DNA of 64,000 bases. It comes from Membranipora membranacea. Lineage: Eukaryota > Bryozoa > Gymnolaemata > Cheilostomatida > Membraniporidae. A program made the position numbers and the translations under genes. The notes under the pieces are model-generated. The model ran no database searches, was not told the origin of the DNA, and was given only the letters and a program-made list of their open reading frames with translations. Positions within the stretch are counted from its first letter, which is position 1; every line of letters begins with the position of its first letter. Shown one piece after another: positions 46,560 to 56,289 of this stretch. The stretch spans positions 17,980,001 through 18,044,000 of the forward strand of contig OU612075.1 in NCBI GenBank assembly GCA_914767715.1, written 5' to 3'.

Positions 46560-47290
46560 GGATTTATATCTAGTGGTGCCAGGGTTGTATGCCACTTTAA
46601 GATGAATACTGCGATGTTAAAGGGTGTACCCCCTGACACAGAGGAAGAGGCTCTACAGCTGGATTCTTCCAGGAGCAGTATACACAAGCCTTTAAAACAG
46701 GGAAAAAAGCTCAGAATATTTAGGGTTAAATTTGTTAGCGAAGAGCAGTACCAATCAGCGCTCAATTCAAATGGTCTACCTATTAGTTCTGACCACATAG
46801 TATCATATTTTGAAAAGATCAATGATGGGCAAGATTAATTTATTCTCAATTTCTCACTTGAGAATTCGTTGATGAGGTCACGGCCACGCAGAATGGGCAT
46901 CTGGTCATTGTCCAGAGTTGTCTTGTTTTGATCTAACAAAATATTTGCTCTCTGCTGAAAACGTTAATATCCAGTACAACTACAACCATAGCAACAACTA
47001 CCGATATTCGAGCAAGTATGATCAAGTTAAAGCTATTTAGTTGGAACATCAATATTACGTTTTTTGTTTATCTGAGACATTATTGAATGAATTTGATGGA
47101 GAACATTTTTTTGAGATACCCACATCTTACATCCACCCAAAAACTTATTTTTTATTCATATGACTACTTCTTTTAACAACCTTCATCAACATCTCCGTTC
47201 GTCAGCAACTCTACATACATTTAAATTCGCATTGTCAAAACATATGTTTTCATTGAATTGAGTTTTATTCCTTTGATTTTATTTCGATTG
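46560..47290 (+). pseudogene. Internally deleted LINE: ORF1 end, endonuclease start and extreme 3' end
   Basis: 46602-46838 encodes MLKGVPPDTEEEALQL and IFRVKFVSEEQYQSALNSNG, the last ORF1 domain. Then SKYDQVKAI and YYVFCLSETLLNEFDGEHFF at about 47010-47110 are the start of an AP endonuclease. Directly after it comes NNLHQHLRSSATLHTFKFAL (47170-47260), which is the usual last segment of LINE ORF2. The rest of the endonuclease and all RT are missing, so a deletion of about 2-2.5 kb is inferred. A (TA)n run at 47352-47364 may mark the element end. Confidence 0.7.
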
Positions 47291-47435
47291 TTTTTTGTTT
47301 TGATTTCTTTACACATCAGGGAGAACATCTTCCGATGATGGTTGTTGCAATATATATATTGCACACCACTTATCATCTACTTTCAGAAAGCTGATCCATC
47401 AGGACTTTCTATATTCTATATTCTAATTTCTCCAG

Positions 47436-47745
47436 TAACAAAGCGACAAAGTATGGGCATGACAAGGAGAGGGTGCTGAAAGATTGGTTCATCACCGAGC
47501 ACGCTGAGGGTGCAGTGGAGGTTGTTCACCTTGGTCTTCTTGGCCAACATGCATTTAAGAATACAGCCGGTTCTTCTGATGGGATTGGAATCAACAGAGT
47601 TACAGATGAGAGGTTTCTATTAGAATTCAGAATCCCTGGACTTAAAACCTCCGTGACATCCATTTTTACTGCCCCTGATATGATACCATCACTGTTTCTA
47701 GCAAAGAAGGATGGACATCTAATCCTAAAGAAGCGTCATGATTAA
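47436..47745 (+). pseudogene. YqaJ-type nuclease exon fragment
   Basis: Starts after a tttctccag acceptor. NKATKYGHDKERVLKDWFIT, FKNTAGSSDGIGINRVTDER and FLLEFRIPGLKTS parallel KYGHDME, SPDGIANHKS and FLLEYKAP of the copy at 21.7 kb. The SSDG Asp and the LLEF Glu are kept, but the usual Lys of ExK is Arg (EFR). It is 103 codons open, ending at TAA (47743-47745). The upstream exon was not found. Confidence 0.65.
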
Positions 47746-47759
47746 TCTTCCCAGATCCG

Positions 47760-49000
47760 GGGATTGCTTGAAGTGTTTCATTTGTCGTACTGTGTAATGT
47801 TTTTACAGTAATGCTTCCTAAGCTGCGTGATTTTATTTTGGAGCAATTTTACCTATCATATGCATAGACCGTCATTTACAATTCATTTTTAAGTGGCTCA
47901 GCTGTTGAATGAGAGGTAGAAAATGATTGAACTTTTAGCTAAGCCATGTTGTTATTTTATCACATCAGCGACAATTATTTAATTTTTAAGTTTCTTTGTA
48001 ATAATCTAGAATATCATCGTGGCATCGAATTCACTGAACAATATTATTTTCAAATTTTTTTGTACATCTAACCCATCAGTCATATTGTGGGTAGCTGATA
48101 ACACATAATACATGATCAAAAAGGGGGCTATAGGTTTCGCCCTCACCAAGACCTATTTAGTAACTAATAAATTAGTGGGCTAAGGTCATGCCCTTCAGTG
48201 GACCGGTTTGGGTTGAGGTTGTTCTCTAACATTGACCTAGGATACAAAAGGGCTGAGGTCTAGCCCCTTAGCCGACCTGAGATATACCCGAGAGATACTG
48301 AGGTATACCTTAGTAGAAGATATCCAACTAATATATAGTATCATTTTAGACACCAAATACCACGAACAACAATTTCAGATATAGACAAAGACACAGATAT
48401 AAATGACATGATAGTTTCGGATATTCCATATCTTACACAACGTCTGCCAGTAAGGTATATATAATGGCAAGTGTTAACCAAGGAAATGGCAGTGTATGCC
48501 AACATGTTATTTTGGGATAGCCATAGTGAGATGTTACTGACTAATGGTAGCGAGATGTATATAAACTATTGACCCGATCGAACCATCAATATAATAGTGG
48601 TTCTGTACATCCTAAAGATTCTATGTGATGTCAAAATTCAGGATGATAACTTTTATAAGCCGACAAAATAAACATAAGTAATACAGCATAATAAAGCATC
48701 AAAGTTGTCATAAGATTGATCGATCGCTAACCTCTGTAAATAAATATACCTTGCATGGTATATGACTAACTGCGCACAGCAGAATAAAACTGGTCGGGAT
48801 TGATAACAGGATTTGGACTACTGCTATGGCTTAGGCTTAAGTTCTATTTAAATTAAGCAGAGTAAATGGGCACAATAATCCACTACAGTTAATTAAATTT
48901 CACTTATATCTAGCTAAATTCAAAATTGATATCCTTCTATCAATTTGGATTAACGTGGTAACTAGTGACTTTTTTTTATCTAGTATTGAATGCTATTGAG
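47760..49000. other. Gene-free stretch
   Basis: AT-rich. 48120-48310 contains related short blocks (ggctaaggtcatgccc, ggctgaggtctagcccc), a worn local repeat. No gene is supported. Confidence 0.45.
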
Positions 49001-49555
49001 ATGGCTGAGAATGAAACTTGGCAGTCATGTAGCAGTAATACTTGTAGTACTTATGGTATAGATCATTGTAGCAGTACAATTGTGCCAGGTACTGGTAGTA
49101 GTTGTACTAGTCTGTCAGTTTTTGATTCTGATGATGATGTACCAAATGTTGAAGGGGAACAACAAGTTCTAGGTGTTGCCATTGATAAAACTCCACAGTT
49201 AACAGGACCTGAGCCTTATGCATTTGCTCCTGCCAAATCTGGAGACTATGTAGGCTAACCATTGACATTGCAAATTGAACTTGGGACTGATAATAATGAT
49301 AGTGATTATGAGGGACAAAGCAGCCATGCTTCTACCTATAGTAGTTTTATTACCTTATTATTAGATGGTGATGCTTCTAATGCGCCTATCAAAACTGATT
49401 ACTATGATACTGGCTCGAGAAGTTTTGAATGTGATTCTGAGACATTCACATCTCAGAAGTGCGAAGTAATGCCAACCAATCAAGAAAATGTATGTTGTGT
49501 TGGTATAGATATAGCAAATCTGAAGGACGGCTCTAAGCCTGATCCATGCTGTTGA
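49001..49555 (+). pseudogene. P2X7-C-terminus-like Cys domain protein, one in-frame stop
   Basis: From ATG 49001 (MAENETWQSC) a Ser/Thr/Asp-rich acidic segment leads to PEPYAFAPAKSGDYVG, a TAA at 49256-49258, and in the same frame a continuation to 49555. The end (FECDSETFTSQKCEVMPTNQ, ENVCCVGIDIANLK) matches the zinc-binding cysteine module of the P2X7 cytoplasmic tail, which in invertebrates is common in transposon-like or stand-alone proteins: C-x6-7-C, MPT, E-x-V-C-C. No membrane segment is present, so it is not a P2X channel. The single stop may be a recent mutation or an error. Further exons were not found. Confidence 0.6.
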
Positions 49556-50292
49556 ATACTGTGACAGTCCCATATACTTATACATTGGTTACCGAATATT
49601 AGTAATAAGCATGCTGTATTATTATGCACTAAAAGATAATATCCAGATGTTTTATCGCTTTCAATTATGATAAATGATCACTGCATACCCTTTTGCTCCA
49701 GCCAGTCATAGAATGATGCATTAATAAAAAATGCTTAAGTATAATAAAGATAACTAAAAAAACTATAAATACTGACACAGATAAGATTGTAAAAATTCGG
49801 TGTTCCAATGTTTGGTTTGGATTTCGTTTGGATTAATGAATTAAATAGGTTGTGGGACCCCTTTATTTTCAACATTGCGCAAGGTATAAATTAGATGTGG
49901 TAAGTCAACTTCTTTAATACATGATGTAAAACAATTGAAGCTGTAACTGTCCAGCTGACATGTTTGACCTAGTAATTGTGATAGTAAATGGTGTAATCAA
50001 CATGTCCAATTGAGATCAAAGCCACTTGCAAGTTTGCCTTTTTTATGATTCCCAAGTACTTCCATCGAGCGATGAGATTGCAAAATGACGCTTCATTTCG
50101 AGTTAGTTGCTTTGCTAAACATGTATGTGCTTAATATTACGGGATCCCATCTTGCTTAGTACTTTTCAACTCTGGCAAGGGGCAACAAACACCTGCTTGG
50201 ATCTTCAAAGCACAGTTGACAATACTGAAATATCATGGCATCAGTACTGTAAGTACCTGATAACTAATACATTAATGTGCAATTTTATATTA

Positions 50293-50371
50293 GGGTATCA
50301 CGAAACCACCTACCTTACCCCCCTACCCTACCCTGGTCACAAAACTACCTGGAGTGGATTGTCAGTGTGTC
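50293..50371 (+). repeat. MULE left terminal inverted repeat
   Basis: 79 bases, matching the reverse complement of 54381-54477 except for about 18 extra bases of taccc-type short repeats in the right copy. Confidence 0.9.
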
Positions 50372-50949
50372 AGGAATCACATCAAGAATGTATTTGCCAA
50401 TATAAGTTGGATCAATGGTCATTTGAGTTTTTGAGATAAAGAACTTTTGTCTGATTTTGTGACTCAGTACCATAACAGAGAGTTTCGTGTGGAAAAAAAT
50501 TCTTATAATATTTCTTTTGCTAATTTAATTATAAGAATTTTTCCATATATAATGCCTCTATTATTATAACAACACCAAGTTATTGATTATACTAACATAC
50601 TATTTTTATGAAGTGAAGTGGAAAACATGCAGTATTAGCTTTGATTTCGTCTGCTAGACCTCTCTCTCTAGATCAACCTCTGAGCCGAGAAGGAACATTT
50701 TGGAGTACATCCAACGTCCTAGGCCTACTACTAGTTTACTACTATATTTATCACTATCTATAATAACAGGTAAGGTGCCAACATGACTGTTACCCATCTG
50801 GTTGAACCCTCTCCAAGCAACTAAATAAATTCATTCATTCAAACGTTCACTTCAATCAATCCAATGAATGAATGTAATCCTATAGATCTAATCTAATCTA
50901 ATCTTCCTTCAAACTACTATCCAATCCCAAGCAATTTTGTTTTCAATTG

Positions 50950-51899
50950 TAGATGTCTAAGACCAATAAGTATAGCACCCAGCACAGGCTCTGTTCCCAG
51001 ATGCATCAGGCAGATGCAGGATGCTAAATATCGGCACAAGACAGCAGAGCCCGATCCAATTGCGACCATAATGACAATGATGACCTCCGGGCGCAGTAAC
51101 ACTTACAAGTTTATAAGAAGGCTCACCTTGACAGAAGACAACTATAGCATAGTATTATACAGTGATGATCAGCTCCAGTACTTGGCTCAGCATCCGAAAG
51201 CTACCATTCATGTTGATGTTACGTTCAATATGTCTGAAACCCCTACAAACATGTATGCGCTTGTAACAACAATAAGAGCTAATGAATATCAAGGTGATCC
51301 CCTTCTATTAGGTCCCATTATCCTGACTACGAGAATGCGATGTAAGGACTATGTAATATTATGGCAAGATCTCTGTAACAACAATGCTGAAATGAAAAAA
51401 ACTTTCCATCTTCATCACAGACGGCGAGCTTGCGCTCGTCAATTCGATCAGGGAATGTTTCCCCGACGCACACTTTCTACGCTGCATGCTGCATCTGAAA
51501 GACAATTGCCGCATAAAAGCAAGAGAATACCTTCCAGAGTCCATCGTTCGTCTTATTATGCAAAGAACCTCGCAACTGATGACTTGCACACCAATAGCCT
51601 TTAAAGAGCAGGCAGAAAAGATCGTCTCCGACTTGACCGACTTGGGAATGAAAGAGACATGTGAGTCCAATATGGGAAAGTTTGTCAAATACTACAAACG
51701 AGTCATACTGCCAGTTGTCTATGACAACTTGGTTGATAAGCTGATTGAGGCAGGATTCATGAACACAAAGTTGAAAAAACAATTAGAGACTGGCAAGCAA
51801 GTTGACCAGGTGTGCCAGCAATTAAAGAGTATTGTGCTAGCGCAACATGAGGAACTTCAAAAGGCAAACAGGAATATGTCCCACCAACTCAAGGATTGA
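50950..51899 (+). pseudogene. MULE transposase catalytic region, frameshifted
   Basis: This enzyme cuts and rejoins the transposon ends (RNase H-fold DDE). The first frame gives APSTGSVPRCIRQMQDAKYR, ATIHVDVTFNMSETPTNMYA (first catalytic Asp in HVDVTFN) and GDPLLLGPIIL. At a run of seven A (about 51392-51398) the frame must shift by one base, and then reads LSIFITDGELALVNSIRECF (second Asp in TDGE) and FLRCMLHLKDNCRIKAREYL. The second frame stays open to 51899 (IEAGFMNTKLKKQLETGKQV). The third catalytic residue was not identified with certainty. Apart from the homopolymer shift the core is intact, so the break may be recent or a sequencing error. Confidence 0.8.
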
Positions 51900-52395
51900 A
51901 GAAGACAATACTGCTAACTCACAGCCTGACGATGACTTTACAAACGAAAGGTTTGTCCTACAACATTTCTTTCATAAAGAGTTCAAAATAAGTTGGCAGT
52001 TGTTGTCATTCAACCTGAGGCCGTTTGGTAATATAGTGGCAATTTGGTGACGGATTATGATTTCAGGTGCGCAATAATTAATCATTTTACTGGCCTTTAC
52101 TATTTTACTATTTGAATGCATGTCGAACAAAAAGAAAATTTACAAAAATTAACAACACAACCTCACTCTCACCAATGCTGTCTAATTGTCGATGACGCAA
52201 CAGAATTAACGAAGACCATCCAGTAAATTTGCTGTGCACACAGTTAGACTAGAACTTGGAGGAGTTTTTTTCCTAGATGTTTTATAATTCCCAAAACTGT
52301 GTGTTGAATATTCCCCTAAGTATCATAAACCTCCGTCGGACAGATAGGTTTGGCAGGTTTAGGCGATTGTGAAATGCGACATCACATGAGTCATA

Positions 52396-53070
52396 ATGTA
52401 CATGGCAAATCCGGTAGATATTACTTGTTTTGATTGCAGGGATTATGTGGAAGATGAAGTGGAGCTATTCACACAGCTGTTGCAGACATATGGGAATGCA
52501 ACTGTGCAGGGTTTCGAAAGTGGATCTCGGCTGTGCACTCTGACTGAGGGAGTTGACGCCACGCTAGTCAAGTATGGGACGGAGAAGGAAGTTGTCGTGG
52601 AGAACCTTAAATGCACATGCCAGACTTATATCAGGATGAAACTTTGTGCCCATGTGATGGCTGTAGCCAAATTCAAAGGGTCTGGATCGGTTGCTGAACT
52701 AATACAACGATCCATGCTTCCCTCACTCAGCTTGCAGCTTAAGCCCACTTCAGCTGCCGGGAAGAAAGTGTCGGCCACCTCTGTACGTGAAGGTGGGCGC
52801 ACCGCTGTTCCACGACCGTCAACGCAGAATGATGATGGCGAGTATTTCGTAGTAAGAGGGACCTCAAGGAGAAAAGTGTGCAATGAGTGTAGAACAATGA
52901 TTCTCGGGGAAAGATTTGTGCTGCGACACACATGTCGACAATCTTTTATGAAGAGGGATGATAGTGGAAAGCTGGTCAGCTTCACACCGACGAACCCAGG
53001 GAGCCACCATTTCCACTTACAGAAAGACTGTGTCACAAAAACTCTAAATTCACAGGTAGAGTTGTGTTAG
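52396..53070 (+). CDS. MULE transposase C-terminal exon with SWIM zinc finger
   Basis: It is open for 224 codons, and I place the exon start at 52440 after the acceptor ttgttttgattgcag. NLKCTCQTYIRMKLCAHVMA fits the SWIM zinc finger pattern C-x-C-xn-C-x-H (at about 52605-52665), a DNA- or protein-binding module that follows the catalytic core in many MULE transposases. After it a basic segment has further Cys/His (CNECRTMILGERFVLRHTCR and a HHFH near the end). The intron joining it to 51899 or earlier is not resolved, because no clear gt donor with matching phase is evident. Confidence 0.75.
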   Translation: MYMANPVDITCFDCRDYVEDEVELFTQLLQTYGNATVQGFESGSRLCTLTEGVDATLVKYGTEKEVVVENLKCTCQTYIRMKLCAHVMAVAKFKGSGSVAELIQRSMLPSLSLQLKPTSAAGKKVSATSVREGGRTAVPRPSTQNDDGEYFVVRGTSRRKVCNECRTMILGERFVLRHTCRQSFMKRDDSGKLVSFTPTNPGSHHFHLQKDCVTKTLNSQVELC

Positions 53071-53165
53071 ATCCGACTCTGAATTCAGCTGTGCAGGCCA
53101 TAAAGCCGCTGCTTGTCGGAACTGCTCTATATCTATGAAGCGTTTATCTGACACTCGTGATAGAT

Positions 53166-53514
53166 GCAGTTCCCAGTTGTGTTTATGTTCGTTGGTGTAT
53201 GGGGTATACTAACGATATTTAAATTATGTGTCCTATGACTCAGCGGGCCAAGGTTGGTTTTTATATTCTAATGCTGTATTATCACCATTTTTACCGAAGT
53301 TGAGCCTGACAAGTTTGTCAACAATTTGAGCATACATTTTTTATTTCCAGACCTTACATCTTGTTAGTGTTGTTTTTGTAAAAAGAATTTGACTGTGACT
53401 ACAGCAGTTCCCAGTTGTGTTTATATTCATCGGTGTATGGTATACTTACGAAACTTGAATTATTTGTTCTATGAATCAGCGGGCCATGGTTGGTTTTTTT
53501 TCTAATGCTGTATT
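53166..53514. repeat. Two direct copies of about 112 bp
   Basis: 53166-53280 and 53405-53514 share gcagttcccagttgtgttta, cagcgggcca and taatgctgtatt, at about 85% identity by eye. They lie in the 3' non-coding part of the MULE. Confidence 0.75.
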
Positions 53515-53626
53515 CTCCATTGACTGTGATCATCATTGTTAACGGATTGTTGCAATCACGAAATATAATATTTGATTCGGGATATCGACGGATTGAAAAT
53601 GTTCTGTGAATTGACTTTGCCTCAAG

Positions 53627-53657
53627 CAAGGAGTTCCAGTTTGACTGGAACTCCTTG
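53627..53657. repeat. Hairpin with perfect 14 bp arms
   Basis: caaggagttccagt and actggaactccttg are separated by ttg. Flanking ttgcctcaa is also duplicated. It is located in the MULE 3' region. Confidence 0.7.
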
Positions 53658-54380
53658 CCTCAAGGATATTCTCCCAAAATTTTCATGGCACCGCAGTCAA
53701 CAATTATTGGGCACTGTTGAAGCACAACTCAATGAAATTGATGATTGGAACATAACGGTAAGGGCCATAAATGGGAAAATGTGTGAGAATTGACTGGTGA
53801 AAGTAGAGTTCAAAAAAGCCAAATATCTCCTACATGGCTTGGGAAGGGGGGAACGGTCATAAAAATAAGATCGTGGAACTCCATGCCGCCCTTGAGAAGA
53901 CGCACGCGGACACATTGCTATTCAAAACTTACATACTAGTACTGTCGATGCCACCAGGGAACCTGTGAGTTCACACTCGAAGGTTCCCTGATGCCACCAA
54001 GGAAAGTGGTCACATTGTATAAGAACATAGAAATTTTTTGCATGTGCCTTACATGTTAGTTATCTTCTTTTCAGATGCAAGATTATGCCAAGTAATTGAT
54101 ATTTTCTGGGATCTCATGAAGGAGTAGTCCTCTCATGGTGCAAAACAAGTTGACAATTGCCAATGAGACTTCTGCCTAATGAGACTTCTGCCTAATTGCC
54201 AATGAGACAATTGCCTATGGACTTCTGCAATAGTATCAGCCAACCATTTAAAAACAGATCAATGTAGGTCCCTAAAAGGTCAGCTCAAGGTCAATCCATC
54301 CTTCAAATAGCAGGTTGCTTCTGAACAAGAAATGTAGTTGGGAGCATTCCATGGTGGTAGTCTTGCCTAGGTGTGCAGGA

Positions 54381-54477
54381 GAGACACTGACAATCTACTC
54401 CAGGTAGTTTTGTGACCAGGGTAGGGTATGGGGTAGGGTAGGGGTAGGACGGTAGGGTAGGTGGTTTCGTGATACCC
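54381..54477 (-). repeat. MULE right terminal inverted repeat
   Basis: 97 bases, ending cgaaaccacc-complement/gataccc. The block of tagggtagggtatgggg is expanded relative to the left copy. Confidence 0.9.
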
Positions 54478-54489
54478 TTTATATTAAGA

Positions 54490-55100
54490 TGTTTTACCAC
54501 TTTTAGCTGTTATTTCTAATTTACTTGAGATTATTATAGATTTTCATATTTTAGAGTTTTAGATTTTACATATTCAAATGTTTGATTTAGATTTCCATTT
54601 CATTTTCAACATTCAACATTCAACATTTCAACATTTCAACATTTCAACATTCAATGGTTATTCATCTCAGTTATCAAGCGAAGCTGAAAAGAAATAATAG
54701 AAAGATCAATCAATGCCGCACATCTGGAGGACAAAACAGTTAGGATGTTGAAAGATCTCTATCTTAGGAGTAACAATAGTTTCACCTGAATGGAATGTTC
54801 GAGAACTCTCTAGAAATATGGCAAGACCATCGTAAGCGTTAACAAAGAAAATGTTGCAGTAATGTCGACATTCAAGCGACTCCTAAGATCGAATTAGATA
54901 TTGAATCGGAACGATACCTGCTGCGACCAATGAACTGCCTCTCTTCATGTCTGTGACTATATAAAGAGCTGCAGAGACACTTAACATGAGCTCATTTTGG
55001 TACAGCCTTGACGAAGGTTGTGTTATGTGCAATTTACTTGGATTAATTTTTATGGAATAATTATAATTAAATAAATGTCTACTCCACATTAAGAAATTGG
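54490..55100. other. Gene-free stretch with a short simple repeat
   Basis: At 54607-54652 a (tcaacatt)-like repeat is present. No coding signal. Confidence 0.5.
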
Positions 55101-55182
55101 TGAAATAACTGAATTACTCAGAAACATACACATTCCAGCCAAAGGGAGCGAGCAGCTTTCCGTCAGAAAAATTGACGAGGTA
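55100..55182 (+). other. Exon-like segment, not recognised
   Basis: The frame EIGEITELLRNIHIPAKGSE then QLSVRKIDE runs into a strong gtaagt donor at 55183. The next exon could be the Pro/Thr-repeat segment at about 55830-56279, but phase and acceptor cannot be settled. Confidence 0.35.
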
Positions 55183-55838
55183 AGTTTATCACAATTGTGA
55201 AAACTCTTATTAATATTGCGTGGCAATATTCAAGGTTGAAATTTGTTTGACAAAATAATTATTATAAAGCTCCAGTTCAAGGCAAAGGTAAGTCCTTGGT
55301 TATATCGACTGATCATCGGTTATAATTTTGTTGAAGCCCCATCGTTATTGGCGAGTCTGTCATTTGTAATTTCCTGCAGAGGATCAAGTGAATCTTGTGT
55401 CTTATTGAAGGTGAAGTTGTCACCTCATACATTGAGTCGTCCTGGCGAGCATTTTGTCAGAGTATACCGGATATTTTATTACTTGTTTGCGCTACATTTT
55501 GACTAAATCCAATATTTTACAACTGCAGTCATATTTATCATTATTACCTATAATTATATTTTAATATTGAACTTTAGACGGTCATTTTACTTTCAGAGTA
55601 CGGGCAACCACTTGTTCGTGACTCAACTACATTTTCAGGCCTAACCATTGCAAGGCACAAATAATCAAGTTAGTGATTGCTTAGGTGGATTTCAGAGGTC
55701 CGTAACGTTAAGAGTGCTAACCATTACACATTATATAGTAACACCATTACACATACACCATTACCCAAAATAGAACCAAAATTTACCTTGTGTCAAACCA
55801 TTCAAAGCGATAATTATAGTATTAATATTTGAATTATA

Positions 55839-56135
55839 CCACCACCACCACCACCACCAACCCTGCACCAACCCTGCACCAACCCTGCACCAACCCAGCA
55901 CCAACCCAGCACCAACCCAGCACCAACCCAGCACCAACCCAGCACCAACCCAGCAGCAACCCAGCACCAACCCAGCACCAACCCAGCACCAACCCAGCAC
56001 CAACCCAGCACCAACCCAGCACCAACCCAGCACCAACCCAGCACCAACCCAGCACCAACCCAGCACCAACCCAGCACCAACCCAGCACCAACCCAGCACC
56101 AACCCAGCACCAACCCAGCACCAACCAGAACAGGT
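55839..56135. repeat. 11 bp minisatellite (cagcaccaacc)n after an (acc)n run
   Basis: About 25 units of 11 bases. Because 11 is not a multiple of 3, all plus frames give the same rotating 11-residue repeat (NPAPTQHQPST). The frame that leaves the array continues open as PPAPAHTTSITSTTSAPSQS to PSKEADKDHDHARTMPPG and TAA at 56277-56279, which could be the C-terminus of a real protein. Minus-strand ORFs across the array are by-products. Confidence 0.8.
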
Positions 56136-56289
56136 AAAGCCACCTGCACCGGCCCACACCACCAGCATCACCAGCACCACATCAGCTCCATCACAATCAT
56201 CCAGCCCAGAAGCCATCCAAACACCATCAAAGGAAGCAGACAAAGATCATGATCATGCTAGGACTATGCCTCCAGGATAACGGCAAGGC

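Larger units (their letters stand above)
50293..54477 (+). mobile_element. Mutator-like DNA transposon (MULE), 4185 bp, complete ends
   Basis: The ends are inverted repeats (50293-50371 and 54381-54477) starting gggtatcacgaaaccaccta. They are flanked by a perfect 9 bp direct duplication TTTATATTA (50284-50292 and 54478-54486), the size usual for MULEs. Inside are a MULE transposase core (50950-51899) and a SWIM zinc finger (52440-53070) in the same direction. The transposase has at least one frame change, so the element is probably inactive, but its boundaries are exact. Confidence 0.92.

Noticed and set aside
55761-56243. Minus-strand ORFs of WCWVGAGLVLG repeats
   Set aside because: By-products of the 11 bp minisatellite, open in all frames with no unique flanking protein.
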